A model generated the notes under the pieces. The model had not been told where the DNA came from and did no database searches. It worked only from the letters and a program-made list of their open reading frames with translations. From NCBI GenBank assembly GCA_022824315.1, contig JAJEAC010000021.1, positions 30,859 through 94,858 of the forward strand: a stretch of DNA of 64,000 nucleotides. The letters run 5' to 3'. Origin of the DNA: Silicimonas sp. GTDB lineage: Bacteria; Pseudomonadota; Alphaproteobacteria; Rhodobacterales; Rhodobacteraceae. This document shows, one piece after another, positions 17,402 through 25,695 of the stretch. Within the stretch, counting starts at the first letter, position 1. Each line of letters opens with the position of its first letter. A program made the position numbers and the translations under genes.

Positions 17402-18796
17402 CTATCCTGCCACCTCGTAGGGCAGTGTCTGACGCCGATTGTGGTTGATGATCAGTTCGCTCTCCAGCGGCGGAACCGAGCGTTGGTGGCAATTCCGGCG
17501 TTCGCAAATCCGGCAGGATATTCCGATCGGTTCGAAGTTCTCGACGTCAGAAAGATCGAGGCCTTCGGAATAGACGATTTCGCGCGCGTGACTGATCTCG
17601 CAGCCAAGCGCGATCGCGAAGCGGCGGACCGGCGCACGGAACGCTGCCCCGGGCGCGGAGATTTCCCGGGCCAGGCAGAGATACCGGATTCCGTCCGGTG
17701 TCTCGGCAAGCTGTCTCAAGAACCGTCCTGGAGTCTCGAAGGCGCGATGCACGTTCCAGAGCGGGCAGGCGCCGCCATAACGCGCGAACTGAAGCGGAGT
17801 GGCGGAATGGCGCTTCGTGATCGTGCCAGCCTGATCGACCCGGACAAAGAAGAACGGCACGCCCTTGGCCCCCGGCCGCTGCAAGGTTGAAAGGCGGTGA
17901 GCGACCTGCTCGAGTGACGCTCCGAAACGCTGCGCGAGACGATCGAGGTCGCAGCGCGTGTCGCGGGCAGCGGCCAGGAAAATCCGGTAGGGCATGAGCG
18001 CAGCACCGGCGAAATAGTTTGCCAACCCGATCTTGGCGATCTTGCGCGCCGTCTCGGTCTGGAACCGCGCCAGATCCAGCGTAGCCTCGATGAGATCGTC
18101 ATGTGCCTCCAGCGCGATCTGGTGCAATGCTTGGAACCGCCGGGTTGAATCGGACGGCAGCGGCGAAAGCCAGAGTGTCCGCGTCTTCGGATCAAAGCGT
18201 CGGATTTCCTCGTTGTCCTCTGAGTCCCGGATCTGGATGCCAAGCTTCCTGCACGCCCTCTCCACGGCCTGGACCGCAGTTCCTGTCCCCGTGAATCGTT
18301 CCGCTGTCCGGTCGACAGCATCGATGTAGTTGTCGCAATAGTGGAAGAAGTCTCGAACCTCGTCCCAAGGCGACGCTCCGTGGCGAACGCCGTCCTGGCC
18401 GAGCGCCGCATCAAGCGAAGCGAGGCGCTCGTTTGCCTGGGCATGAGCCCGGTGGAGCATGAGAAAGGCCCGGGCGACGAGCGGAGCATTCGATGCCACG
18501 AGCCGCAGGTCGGCTTGGGGTGGCACCGCTTCCCTGAACACCGGATCCGCTAGCGCCTCGCGCAGGTCGGCGACCATTCGTTCACCTTCGCCCAAGGCCA
18601 GTTCCCTGACGTCGAAGTCGAACTCCTTGACCAGCGACAGGATCACGGACGAGGAAACTGGCCGATGGTTATTTTCCATCTGGTTGAGATAGGGAAGCGA
18701 AATGCCTAGCCTGTGGGCAAAGGCCTTCTGGGTCAATCCCAGCCTTGTGCGCGTTTCGCGGAGCTTTGCACCCGCGTATGGCTTCGAGGCGGACAT
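17402..18796 (-). CDS. pccR: Short-chain fatty acyl-CoA regulator (ScfR/PccR family)
   Basis: A 464-residue transcription factor. Residues 5-70 are an XRE-type HTH (LGLTQKAFAHRLGISLPYLN, QMENNHRPVSSS), followed by a central IrrE-like region without zinc motif and a C-terminal DUF2083 region with cysteines in ISCRICERRNCHQRSVPPLE. This is the architecture of the ScfR family; PccR of Rhodobacter sphaeroides senses propionyl-CoA and controls propionyl-CoA carboxylase genes. The neighbouring pccB/pccA/mcm genes support the same job here. The start at 18796 (MSASKPYAG) is better than the one at 18823. TTTGCR repeats lie just upstream (18819-18846), suggesting autoregulation. Confidence 0.88.
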   Translation of the reverse strand: MSASKPYAGAKLRETRTRLGLTQKAFAHRLGISLPYLNQMENNHRPVSSSVILSLVKEFDFDVRELALGEGERMVADLREALADPVFREAVPPQADLRLVASNAPLVARAFLMLHRAHAQANERLASLDAALGQDGVRHGASPWDEVRDFFHYCDNYIDAVDRTAERFTGTGTAVQAVERACRKLGIQIRDSEDNEEIRRFDPKTRTLWLSPLPSDSTRRFQALHQIALEAHDDLIEATLDLARFQTETARKIAKIGLANYFAGAALMPYRIFLAAARDTRCDLDRLAQRFGASLEQVAHRLSTLQRPGAKGVPFFFVRVDQAGTITKRHSATPLQFARYGGACPLWNVHRAFETPGRFLRQLAETPDGIRYLCLAREISAPGAAFRAPVRRFAIALGCEISHAREIVYSEGLDLSDVENFEPIGISCRICERRNCHQRSVPPLESELIINHNRRQTLPYEVAG

Positions 18797-18818
18797 GTCG
18801 GCAGCCCAGTTGAAAATC

Positions 18819-18846
18819 TGCAAACATGGTTTCGCAAATTCGCAAA
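18819..18846 (-). promoter_or_regulatory. Candidate ScfR/PccR operator upstream of its own gene
   Basis: On the minus strand the sequence reads TTTGCG-AA-TTTGCGAAA, then TTTGCA ten bases on (half-sites at 18846-18841, 18838-18833 and 18824-18819). The first two half-sites have the same 2-bp spacing as the pair upstream of pccB. The site lies 23-50 bp before the scfR start and overlaps the region behind the MFS gene. Confidence 0.6.
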
Positions 18847-18850
18847 TTAT

Positions 18851-20074
18851 TCAAGATGCAGCGGAATTGAGTTGCCGTTCTCGCCAGGACACGTACTGGA
18901 TCGATGCGAGGCCGAGGAGCACGGACGCCAGCATCACGGCCAGCAGCGGAGCGCTGCTGGTGCTGTCCTGGACCAGGATTCCAGCAAACACTGACAGCGC
19001 GGCACCTCCACCGATCATGAACGCGCCGCCAATACCCGCGGCGCTGCCCGCCAAATGTGGGCGCACAGACAGCATTCCGGCGCTTCCATTCGGAATGACC
19101 ATGCCGTTGCCGACTCCGATCAAGGGACCGAACCCGAAGAAGACGAAGGGCGAATCGAGGCCGAGAACCGTGAGCGTGATTGCGATTCCTAGACCGGACG
19201 CGGTGATGATCGCTCCGTTCCGGATCATTCGGTTGATGCCGAGCCGAACCGACAGGCGGCCCGAGAGGTAGTTGCCGAACGCATAGCCGATGGCCGGAGC
19301 ACCGAGGCACATGCCCGTCCAGAACGGAGAAAGCCCGTACAGCGTCGAAGCGACATACGGCGCTCCGCCAAGGAAGGCGAAGAAGGACCCGCTCGCAAAC
19401 GCAGCCGCGAAGGCGTAGCCCCAGAATCGACGCGAAGAAAGGAGTTCGGGATAGTCTCTGGCCTGCTTCCCGAAGCTGACACCACCGCCGCTTGTGGTCT
19501 CGCCGAGGTCGAACAGGCACAAGACCAGCACCGCAATGCAGGAGACCGTCGTGAACACGAATACCGAGCGCCATCCGAATGCCTGATCCAACATGCCGCC
19601 GATCGAAGGTGCAACCATTGGTGCCAGGGCCATTCCCATCGTGACATACCCGATCTTCGACGCGGCCTGGTCTTGTGCATACAGGTCCCGGACGATTGCG
19701 CGCGACAGCACGATCCCGACGGCAGCGGTACATTGCAGCATGCGGAAAGTGAGCAGCATTTCGATCGATTGTGCCAATGCACAACCGATTGATGCCGCCG
19801 CGAACATTGCGAACCCAACAAGCGTGACGATCCTGCGGCCGTAGCGGTCGCTGATTGGCCCGATCACCAACTGCATCACCGCGGTTGCGGCAAGGAATCC
19901 GGATACCGTGAACTGCATGATTTCGTAGCGAGTGCCGAGATCCTGCGTCATCTGCGGCATCGACGGCAGGATGATGCTCATGCTCAGCGCGCTCAGGCCG
20001 GACATCAGAACAAGTGTCAGAATGTGAGGAGGAGTCGTTCGGTCAAGGAACCGAACCCCTGCGTCGTATCTCAT
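18851..20074 (-). CDS. Bcr/CflA-type MFS efflux transporter
   Basis: A 407-residue inner-membrane transporter with about 12 hydrophobic helices. The MFS loop 2-3 signature is [20 protein letters not shown], and motif C-like [20 protein letters not shown] marks the drug:H+ antiporter (DHA1, Bcr/CflA) group. The Bcr/CflA-like N-terminus reads [19 protein letters not shown]. It is divergent from pccB and shares with it the region containing TTTGCA repeats, and it is followed at 54 bp by scfR, so all may respond to propionyl-CoA. The substrate is unknown; export of an organic acid or drug is possible. Confidence 0.88.
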   Translation of the reverse strand: MRYDAGVRFLDRTTPPHILTLVLMSGLSALSMSIILPSMPQMTQDLGTRYEIMQFTVSGFLAATAVMQLVIGPISDRYGRRIVTLVGFAMFAAASIGCALAQSIEMLLTFRMLQCTAAVGIVLSRAIVRDLYAQDQAASKIGYVTMGMALAPMVAPSIGGMLDQAFGWRSVFVFTTVSCIAVLVLCLFDLGETTSGGGVSFGKQARDYPELLSSRRFWGYAFAAAFASGSFFAFLGGAPYVASTLYGLSPFWTGMCLGAPAIGYAFGNYLSGRLSVRLGINRMIRNGAIITASGLGIAITLTVLGLDSPFVFFGFGPLIGVGNGMVIPNGSAGMLSVRPHLAGSAAGIGGAFMIGGGAALSVFAGILVQDSTSSAPLLAVMLASVLLGLASIQYVSWRERQLNSAAS

Positions 20075-20123
20075 GCGGCGTCGTTTAGACGACGGGTTCG
20101 GGCCTGTCCATCGCGACCTCGAC

Positions 20124-20170
20124 TTTGCAGTTTTGCAAACTTTATTTCGACGGGTTTGCAGAACTTGCAG
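20124..20170 (+). promoter_or_regulatory. Candidate ScfR/PccR operator between the MFS gene and pccB
   Basis: Two TTTGCA pairs are visible. TTTGCA-GT-TTTGCAAA occupies 20124-20139, and TTTGCA-GAAC-TTGCAG occupies 20155-20170. Known PccR sites are direct repeats of TTTGCAAA-like half-sites. The region is 74-120 bp before the pccB start and 50-96 bp before the divergent MFS start, where an operator for both would sit. Confidence 0.65.
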
Positions 20171-20243
20171 CTATTCAACGTTTTGCTTCCCGGACGTGTC
20201 CCAAGACGCTACTCAGGTGAAGCACCGTCTGCAGGAGGCATGC

Positions 20244-21776
20244 ATGTCAGACATTCTCGATGAACTCACGCAGCGCCGGGCCGACGCCGTTGCCGGCGGC
20301 GGCAAGGACCGGGTCGCGGCGCATCATGCCAAGGGGAAGCTGACGGCGCGCGAAAGGGTGGAATTGTTGATGGACGAGGGCTCGTTCGAAGAACTCGACA
20401 TGTTCGTCACGCATCGAACGACTGATTTCGGGATGGATCGCACAAGGCCCGCCGGCGACGGCGTCGTCACGGGATGGGGGACGATCAACGGCCGCATGGC
20501 CTATGTCTTCAGCCAGGATTTCACGGTCTTCGGAGGATCGCTTTCCGAAACCCATGCCCAGAAAATATGCAAGATCATGGACATGGCGATTCAGAACGGG
20601 GCGCCGATCATCGGCCTGAACGATTCGGGGGGCGCGCGCATCCAGGAAGGCGTTGCCTCGCTTGCGGGATATGCCGAAGTGTTTCAGCGCAACGTCCTGG
20701 CGAGCGGCGTGGTGCCTCAGGTCAGCGTCATCATGGGACCTTGCGCGGGCGGCGCGGTTTACTCACCGGCGATGACCGACTTCATCTTCATGGTCGAGGA
20801 CAGTTCCTACATGTTCGTCACCGGCCCGGACGTCGTGAAGACCGTCACGAACGAGGTGGTGACGGCGGAAGATCTTGGCGGCGCCTCGACGCACACGAAG
20901 AAGAGTTCGGTGGCTGATGGCGCGTTTCACGACGATGTCGAGGCGCTGGCCGAGATTCGGCGCTTCTTCGACTTCCTGCCCTTGAACAACCGCGACAAAG
21001 TGCCGTCCCGACCGTTCTTCGATGATCCGGCGCGCATCGAGGAGAGCCTCGATACGCTGGCCCCGGAGAATCCAAATCAGCCCTACGACATGAAGGAACT
21101 GATTTTCAAAGTGGCCGACGAAGGCGATTTTTTCGAGATACAGGCGGATTTCGCGGCCAACATCATCACTGGCTTCATTCGGCTTGAGGGGCGAACCGTG
21201 GGTGTCGTTGCCAACCAGCCATTGGTGCTGGCGGGCGTTCTCGACATTGACAGTTCACGCAAGGCCGCCAGGTTCGTTCGGTTCTGCGATGCCTTCGAAA
21301 TCCCGATTCTGACCTTCGTGGACGTTCCGGGCTTTCTGCCGGGAACGGCCCAGGAATACGGCGGCGTGATCAAGCACGGGGCCAAGCTGCTTTTCGCCTA
21401 CGGCGAGGCGACCGTGCCCAAGGTCACGGTGATCACCCGCAAGGCTTATGGCGGCGCCTATGTCGTCATGGCGTCAAAGCACCTGCGCGGAGACTTCAAC
21501 TATGCTTGGCCGACCGCACAAGTCGCTGTCATGGGCGCGAAGGGGGCGACCGAAATACTCTATCGCTCCGAGTTGAAAGACGCAGACAAGATTGCGGCCC
21601 GCACGGAGGAGTACGAGCGGAACTTCGCAAATCCGTTCCGGGCGGCCGAGCGTGGCTTCGTTGATGAGGTCATCATGCCGCACTCCACACGCCGTCGCGT
21701 TTGCCGCGCCTTTGCCACCTTGAGGACGAAGAGTCTCCACAACCCGTGGAAAAAGCACGACAACATTCCGCTTTGA
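20244..21776 (+). CDS. pccB: Propionyl-CoA carboxylase beta chain (carboxyltransferase)
   Basis: A 510-residue carboxyltransferase subunit. With PccA it carboxylates propionyl-CoA to (S)-methylmalonyl-CoA. Family marks: [35 protein letters not shown] (acyl-CoA side oxyanion region), [32 protein letters not shown] (biotin side) and [15 protein letters not shown]. The frame is open back to 20073, but the ATG at 20244 ([14 protein letters not shown]) is preceded by AGGAGG at 20233-20238, which fixes the start. It heads the pcc operon. The 240 bp after its stop contain no gene before the small lipoprotein. Confidence 0.97.
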   Translation: MSDILDELTQRRADAVAGGGKDRVAAHHAKGKLTARERVELLMDEGSFEELDMFVTHRTTDFGMDRTRPAGDGVVTGWGTINGRMAYVFSQDFTVFGGSLSETHAQKICKIMDMAIQNGAPIIGLNDSGGARIQEGVASLAGYAEVFQRNVLASGVVPQVSVIMGPCAGGAVYSPAMTDFIFMVEDSSYMFVTGPDVVKTVTNEVVTAEDLGGASTHTKKSSVADGAFHDDVEALAEIRRFFDFLPLNNRDKVPSRPFFDDPARIEESLDTLAPENPNQPYDMKELIFKVADEGDFFEIQADFAANIITGFIRLEGRTVGVVANQPLVLAGVLDIDSSRKAARFVRFCDAFEIPILTFVDVPGFLPGTAQEYGGVIKHGAKLLFAYGEATVPKVTVITRKAYGGAYVVMASKHLRGDFNYAWPTAQVAVMGAKGATEILYRSELKDADKIAARTEEYERNFANPFRAAERGFVDEVIMPHSTRRRVCRAFATLRTKSLHNPWKKHDNIPL

Positions 21777-22016
21777 GGCGCGAAACGGCATGCAGCTTTC
21801 TTGCCACATATTCGCCGAATTCGATGCGCAGCAACTAAGGTCTGGAATCTCTGTGCCAAAATGCGCTAATCAGGAATTGTCCTTCAAGGCGTGGTGCCCG
21901 TATCCGGGGTTTCGCCGTCGGGACGAAGTTGGCACTTCGGAGGGATTTCCGGATGTGGTGGCTAAAACAACTGGCCGATTTGCTGATGCGGCCTTGACGG
22001 ATCGAAGGAGACAGCC

Positions 22017-22148
22017 ATGTCGTTCTCAGTCAAAACTCTTCTTGCACTTTGCTTGTTCACCTTGGTCGCTGCATGCGCCCAAGAGGAAGAATCCATGGAA
22101 ATGGATATGGGCATGGTCATGGAAGAAGAGCCAATGTCGAAGATGTAA
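22017..22148 (+). CDS. Small Met-rich acidic lipoprotein
   Basis: A 43-residue product too short for most gene callers. It has an N-terminal signal (MSFSVKTLLALCLFTLVAA) with a lipobox ending in LVAAC, so it should be acylated on Cys-20. The mature 24 residues are acidic and rich in methionine (SMEMDMGMVMEEE, then PMSKM). A ribosome binding site (GAAGGAGACAGCC) lies just upstream. Rhodobacterales pcc clusters often have a tiny lipoprotein here, but its function is unknown. Met-rich acidic tails can bind copper(I); that is only a possibility. Confidence 0.75.
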   Translation: MSFSVKTLLALCLFTLVAACAQEEESMEMDMGMVMEEEPMSKM

Positions 22149-22158
22149 GACTCTTCCC

Positions 22159-22185
22159 CGGCCGGGCGCAATCGACGCCCGGCCG
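22159..22185 (+). terminator. GC-rich hairpin after the small lipoprotein gene
   Basis: GGCCGGGCG (22160-22168) and CGCCCGGCC (22176-22184) pair perfectly with a 7-nt loop, extended by an outer C-G pair. It is 11 bp after the stop. With no U run it may attenuate the operon or protect the short lipoprotein message. Confidence 0.6.
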
Positions 22186-22211
22186 TTGGCCCTGCCGACA
22201 GAGGCCGGGCC

Positions 22212-22571
22212 ATGTTGAAGCACAAGGGCTTCCCTGGCCGCCAGCGCGGCACCGATTTCCAATTCACGATCCGGCGCGCGAACCCTGACGGGGCGACACC
22301 ACTTGTCGCCCGTGAGCGCTTTGCCGACCGCAAGCCCGCCGACCGTGCTGCTGACGCCGCGTTCGTGGCGTGTCTCTGGGCCCGCTTCGGTCGGGACCCT
22401 TTCGTGCGCGGCAACCTGGATGCAGGGCGGCTTTCCTGGCTCTTCGGGCGCGAGGTGGTTCCCGCCGAAGATCCGTTTGATCCTGCAAGCTACAAGAGCA
22501 CGCTCGTCATTGACGTAGAGCGTGCTCGGGTCTCCTTTCCTGAAGCCTTCGGTGGACGCAGCCTGCCATGA
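22212..22571 (+). CDS. Conserved-type hypothetical protein of the pcc cluster
   Basis: A 119-residue soluble protein I cannot assign. It starts MLKHKGFPGRQRGTDFQFTI and has LWARFGRDPFVRGNLDAGRL, SWLFGREVVPAEDPFDP, and TLVIDVERARVSFPEAF. It has no signal peptide, cysteine pattern or membrane segment beyond a single Cys. Its place between pccB and pccA, on the same strand and with close spacing, suggests a link to carboxylase function or just co-transcription. Composition matches the neighbours. Confidence 0.7.
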   Translation: MLKHKGFPGRQRGTDFQFTIRRANPDGATPLVARERFADRKPADRAADAAFVACLWARFGRDPFVRGNLDAGRLSWLFGREVVPAEDPFDPASYKSTLVIDVERARVSFPEAFGGRSLP

Positions 22572-22703
22572 CTTGTCGCGGCAATGACACTTCGGGCGCC
22601 GGATGTGCTGTTCCCCTCGCGCAAGGCCACAAGGACATTGTCCGTTCAGGGCAAGTGCGCCTGCAACCAAAGGGGGGCGTGGCCCCCAACACGTGCGGGG
22701 GGC

Positions 22704-22904
22704 ATGACCATGCGCAGATTCCTGCCAGTCTGTGCGCTCGCAGCCACTCTGGGACCAGGGGCATGTGACGATGAAACGGATGTCGAGAGGTCTGTCGTCG
22801 GTGGGCTCGCAGGATGTATCGCGGAGGACATCAACGACAAGGGCAACTGCGCCGAGACCGCCGCAGCGGGTGCCGCTGCAAGCGCGTTGGCCAACGACGT
22901 TTGA
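22704..22904 (+). CDS. Small putative lipoprotein or secreted peptide of the pcc cluster
   Basis: About 66 residues: a hydrophobic start (MTMRRFLPVCALAATLGPGA) ending in a Cys that could be a weak lipobox, then DDETDVERSVVGGLAGCIAE and a C-terminal Ala-rich helix (TAAAGAAASALAND). The glycine/alanine pattern resembles small glycine-zipper lipoproteins. An ATG two codons later (22710) is an alternative start; the frame is open from 22584 but the upstream part looks non-coding. The lipobox has an unusual Pro-Gly-Ala context, so lipid attachment is uncertain. It sits 114 bp before pccA. Confidence 0.62.
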   Translation: MTMRRFLPVCALAATLGPGACDDETDVERSVVGGLAGCIAEDINDKGNCAETAAAGAAASALANDV

Positions 22905-23018
22905 AGCAATCGGCGGACGCAGGTCCGCATCTAGGCGGCACGAGAAAGGCTGCCCCGGCGACCAGCCGGTGCACCCCTGCTTGTCCAGGGATCGAACCCG
23001 ACCGGAGGGAGAGTTGAC

Positions 23019-25019
23019 ATGTTCAGCAAGATCTTGATCGCAAACCGTGGCGAAATCGCGTGCCGCGTCATCAAGACGGCGCGCAGGATGGGAATCTCCA
23101 CGGTCGCCATCCATTCCGAAGCCGACAGTGCAGCGCTGCATGTCCGGATGGCGGACGAGGCGGTGAACGTCGGCCCCCCGGCGGCAAGCGAGTCTTACAT
23201 CAACATCGAACGGGTCATGGACGCGATTCGCCAGACGGGTGCGGAAGCTGTGCACCCGGGTTACGGGTTCCTCTCGGAGAACCCCAAGTTCGCGGACGCG
23301 CTCGATGCGGCCGGCGTCACGTTCATCGGCCCGCCCAAGCCCGCCATCGAGGCGATGGGCGACAAGATCACGTCCAAGAAGGTGGCTCAGGATGCGGGTG
23401 TTTCCACCGTCCCTGGTTACATGGGGCTCATCGAGAGCGCGGACGAGGCGGTGCGAATCAGTGAAGAGATCGGCTACCCCGTGATGATCAAGGCAAGCGC
23501 GGGCGGAGGCGGCAAGGGCATGCGGATTGCCTGGAATGGCGACGAGGCGCGCGAGGGTTTCCAGTCATCGAGGAACGAGGCGGCCTCGAGCTTTGGCGAC
23601 GACCGCATCTTCATCGAGAAGTTCGTCACCGAGCCACGACATATCGAGATACAGGTGCTGGCGGATTCGTTCGGCAACACGATCTACCTGAATGAACGCG
23701 AATGCTCGATCCAGCGCCGCAACCAGAAGGTTGTCGAGGAGGCTCCGTCCCCGTTTCTGGATGACGCCACGCGAAAGGCCATGGGCGAACAGGCCTGCGC
23801 GCTAGCGGCCGCCGTGGGATATGCAAGTGCAGGAACGGTCGAGTTCATCGTCGACGACGAGAGGAATTTCTTTTTCCTTGAAATGAACACCCGGCTCCAG
23901 GTCGAGCATCCCGTGACCGAACTGATCACGGGCGTTGATCTGGTCGAGCAGATGATTCGCGTGGCCGCCGGCGAGAAGCTGGAAATGTCCCAGTCGGACA
24001 TCGGAATCAACGGTTGGGCGATCGAAAGCCGGCTCTATGCCGAAGATCCCTACCGTGGTTTCCTGCCGTCGATCGGACGCCTGACGCGGTACCGTCCCCC
24101 GGCGGAGATCGCGGGCGAGTCCGCTGCGGTTCGAAACGATACGGGCGTGTTCGAGGGCGGCGAGATATCGATGCACTATGACCCGATGATCGCCAAGCTC
24201 TGCACCTGGGCGCCCGACCGAGAATCGGCCCTGATGGAAATGAGGCAGGCGCTCGACGCGTTTGAACTGGAAGGCATTGGCCACAATATCCCCTTCCTTT
24301 CCGCGGTCATGGATCATCCGAGGTTTGTCGCAGGCGACATGACGACGGCGTTCATTGCTGAGGAATTCCCGGACGGGTTCGACGGCGTGGAACTGGACAC
24401 GGCAACTCTTCGGCGAATCGTCGCCGCGTCTGCAGCAATGCACCGCGTGGCGGAAATTCGTCGAACCCGGATCTCGGGACGCATGGACAACCATGCACGT
24501 CACGTGGGCCGCGACTGGGTGATTTCGCTGCAGGGCGTGTCGGTTCCTGTCAGGATCAAGGCAGATCACGAGGGTGCAGATGTACGGTTCGAGGACGAAC
24601 AGGTGATGCGTGTCGAAAGCGATTGGCTTCCCGGCCAGCAGCTTGCAAGGCTGGCCGTGGATGGCGAAATCCTCATTCTCAAGGTCGAAAGCCGCAGCCA
24701 GGGGTTTCGGATCCGGTATCGTGGAGCCGACCTGATGGTGACGCTGAGAACTCCGCGTCAGGACGAACTGGCGGCACGGATGCCGGAGAAGACGCCGCCA
24801 GACACTTCGAGGCTTTTGCTTTGCCCGATGCCCGGACTAATCGTGAAAATCGACGTGGAGGAAGGGCAGGAGGTCCAGGAAGGCCAGGCCCTTTGCACGA
24901 TTGAAGCCATGAAGATGGAGAACATCCTTCGTGCCGAGAGAAAGGGCGTCGTGGCCAGGGTCAATGTCGGCGAAGGCGACAGCCTGGCGGTTGACGATGT
25001 CATTCTGGAGTTTGAATGA
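23019..25019 (+). CDS. pccA: Propionyl-CoA carboxylase alpha chain (biotin carboxylase + biotin carrier)
   Basis: A 666-residue subunit. The N-terminal biotin carboxylase domain (1-450) starts MFSKILIANRGEIACRVIKT and has AVHPGYGFLSENPKFA, the ATP-grasp glycine loop KASAGGGGKGMRI, ERECSIQRRNQKVVEEAP and EMNTRLQVEHPVTELITG. The linker (450-590) is the BT domain. The C-terminal biotinyl domain carries EAMKMENIL, with the lysine that is biotinylated. The start codon at 23019 follows GGAGGGAGAGTTGAC. It works with pccB and feeds mcm. Confidence 0.97.
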   Translation: MFSKILIANRGEIACRVIKTARRMGISTVAIHSEADSAALHVRMADEAVNVGPPAASESYINIERVMDAIRQTGAEAVHPGYGFLSENPKFADALDAAGVTFIGPPKPAIEAMGDKITSKKVAQDAGVSTVPGYMGLIESADEAVRISEEIGYPVMIKASAGGGGKGMRIAWNGDEAREGFQSSRNEAASSFGDDRIFIEKFVTEPRHIEIQVLADSFGNTIYLNERECSIQRRNQKVVEEAPSPFLDDATRKAMGEQACALAAAVGYASAGTVEFIVDDERNFFFLEMNTRLQVEHPVTELITGVDLVEQMIRVAAGEKLEMSQSDIGINGWAIESRLYAEDPYRGFLPSIGRLTRYRPPAEIAGESAAVRNDTGVFEGGEISMHYDPMIAKLCTWAPDRESALMEMRQALDAFELEGIGHNIPFLSAVMDHPRFVAGDMTTAFIAEEFPDGFDGVELDTATLRRIVAASAAMHRVAEIRRTRISGRMDNHARHVGRDWVISLQGVSVPVRIKADHEGADVRFEDEQVMRVESDWLPGQQLARLAVDGEILILKVESRSQGFRIRYRGADLMVTLRTPRQDELAARMPEKTPPDTSRLLLCPMPGLIVKIDVEEGQEVQEGQALCTIEAMKMENILRAERKGVVARVNVGEGDSLAVDDVILEFE

Positions 25020-25122
25020 TGAGACCTGAACGCCAGCGCCCGACCAGGACCTCGGTCCAAAGAGCGCACCATGTCGAATCCCTCCGCATGCCCGTTCGTG
25101 CGGAACCGGTCAGCGCCTCGGG

Positions 25123-25611
25123 TCAGCCGCCATCGAGGGCGTCACGCAGTTCCTGCTTGCGGATTGGGAGGTTGTCTATGGAGCGCGTAATCTCGCGCAC
25201 GTCGCGCGGGAACGGTTTCCTCAGGATGACGCGACCGTCCTTGCTGATGACGATCAGCATGAATCCGCGCGGGCGGAACTCGCGGCGGATGTCGGTGCCG
25301 TCGCCGGGCGCCGAATCGGCGATCAGGACGACATCTCGTTTCACGAGCTCCTCGATGCGCGCGGCGAGAAGTTCCATCTGCGTGCGGAAGGCCGGATCCT
25401 GCGGCGCATCCGAAAAGACGATCAATGGCCGCGCGACCCACTTGAACCTGTCCAGATCGATGTCCTGCGCCTCGAAGACGGTAGACGGATGGGCCTGCCA
25501 TGCGGTCACGGCCGAGTCTGCCGATTCGTCGGCATCCGTCGCCGCTACCGCGCACGGCGCAAGGCTTGCCAGCAGAACTGCAAGAAAGGCCGGTGTGATG
25601 CGTGATGTCAT
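25123..25611 (-). CDS. DUF4174 domain-containing secreted protein
   Basis: A 162-residue protein with a signal peptide (MTSRITPAFLAVLLASLAPC, cleaved near AVAAT). The mature part contains FKWVARPLIVFSDAPQDPAF, VVLIADSAPGDGTDIRREFR and the conserved end GFMLIVISKDGRVILRKPFP. This is the DUF4174 fold, thioredoxin-like without catalytic cysteines, and of unknown function. It lies on the opposite strand between pccA and mcm, an insertion position also seen in other Rhodobacterales. The frame is open to 26034 but the signal peptide fixes the start at 25611. Confidence 0.83.
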   Translation of the reverse strand: MTSRITPAFLAVLLASLAPCAVAATDADESADSAVTAWQAHPSTVFEAQDIDLDRFKWVARPLIVFSDAPQDPAFRTQMELLAARIEELVKRDVVLIADSAPGDGTDIRREFRPRGFMLIVISKDGRVILRKPFPRDVREITRSIDNLPIRKQELRDALDGG

Positions 25612-25695
25612 GCCACCTCCATATGCCTCGAATATATGTCGAATTCGCAGGAATCGAAGGGGTCTTGAGGAAACCTGGCCAAACGGGGGTCCGAG

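Noticed and set aside
16782..17420. 212-codon plus-strand frame in the region after the accessory pair
   Set aside because: Frames open equally on both strands, no ribosome site and no recognisable motif; it runs into the antisense of scfR.
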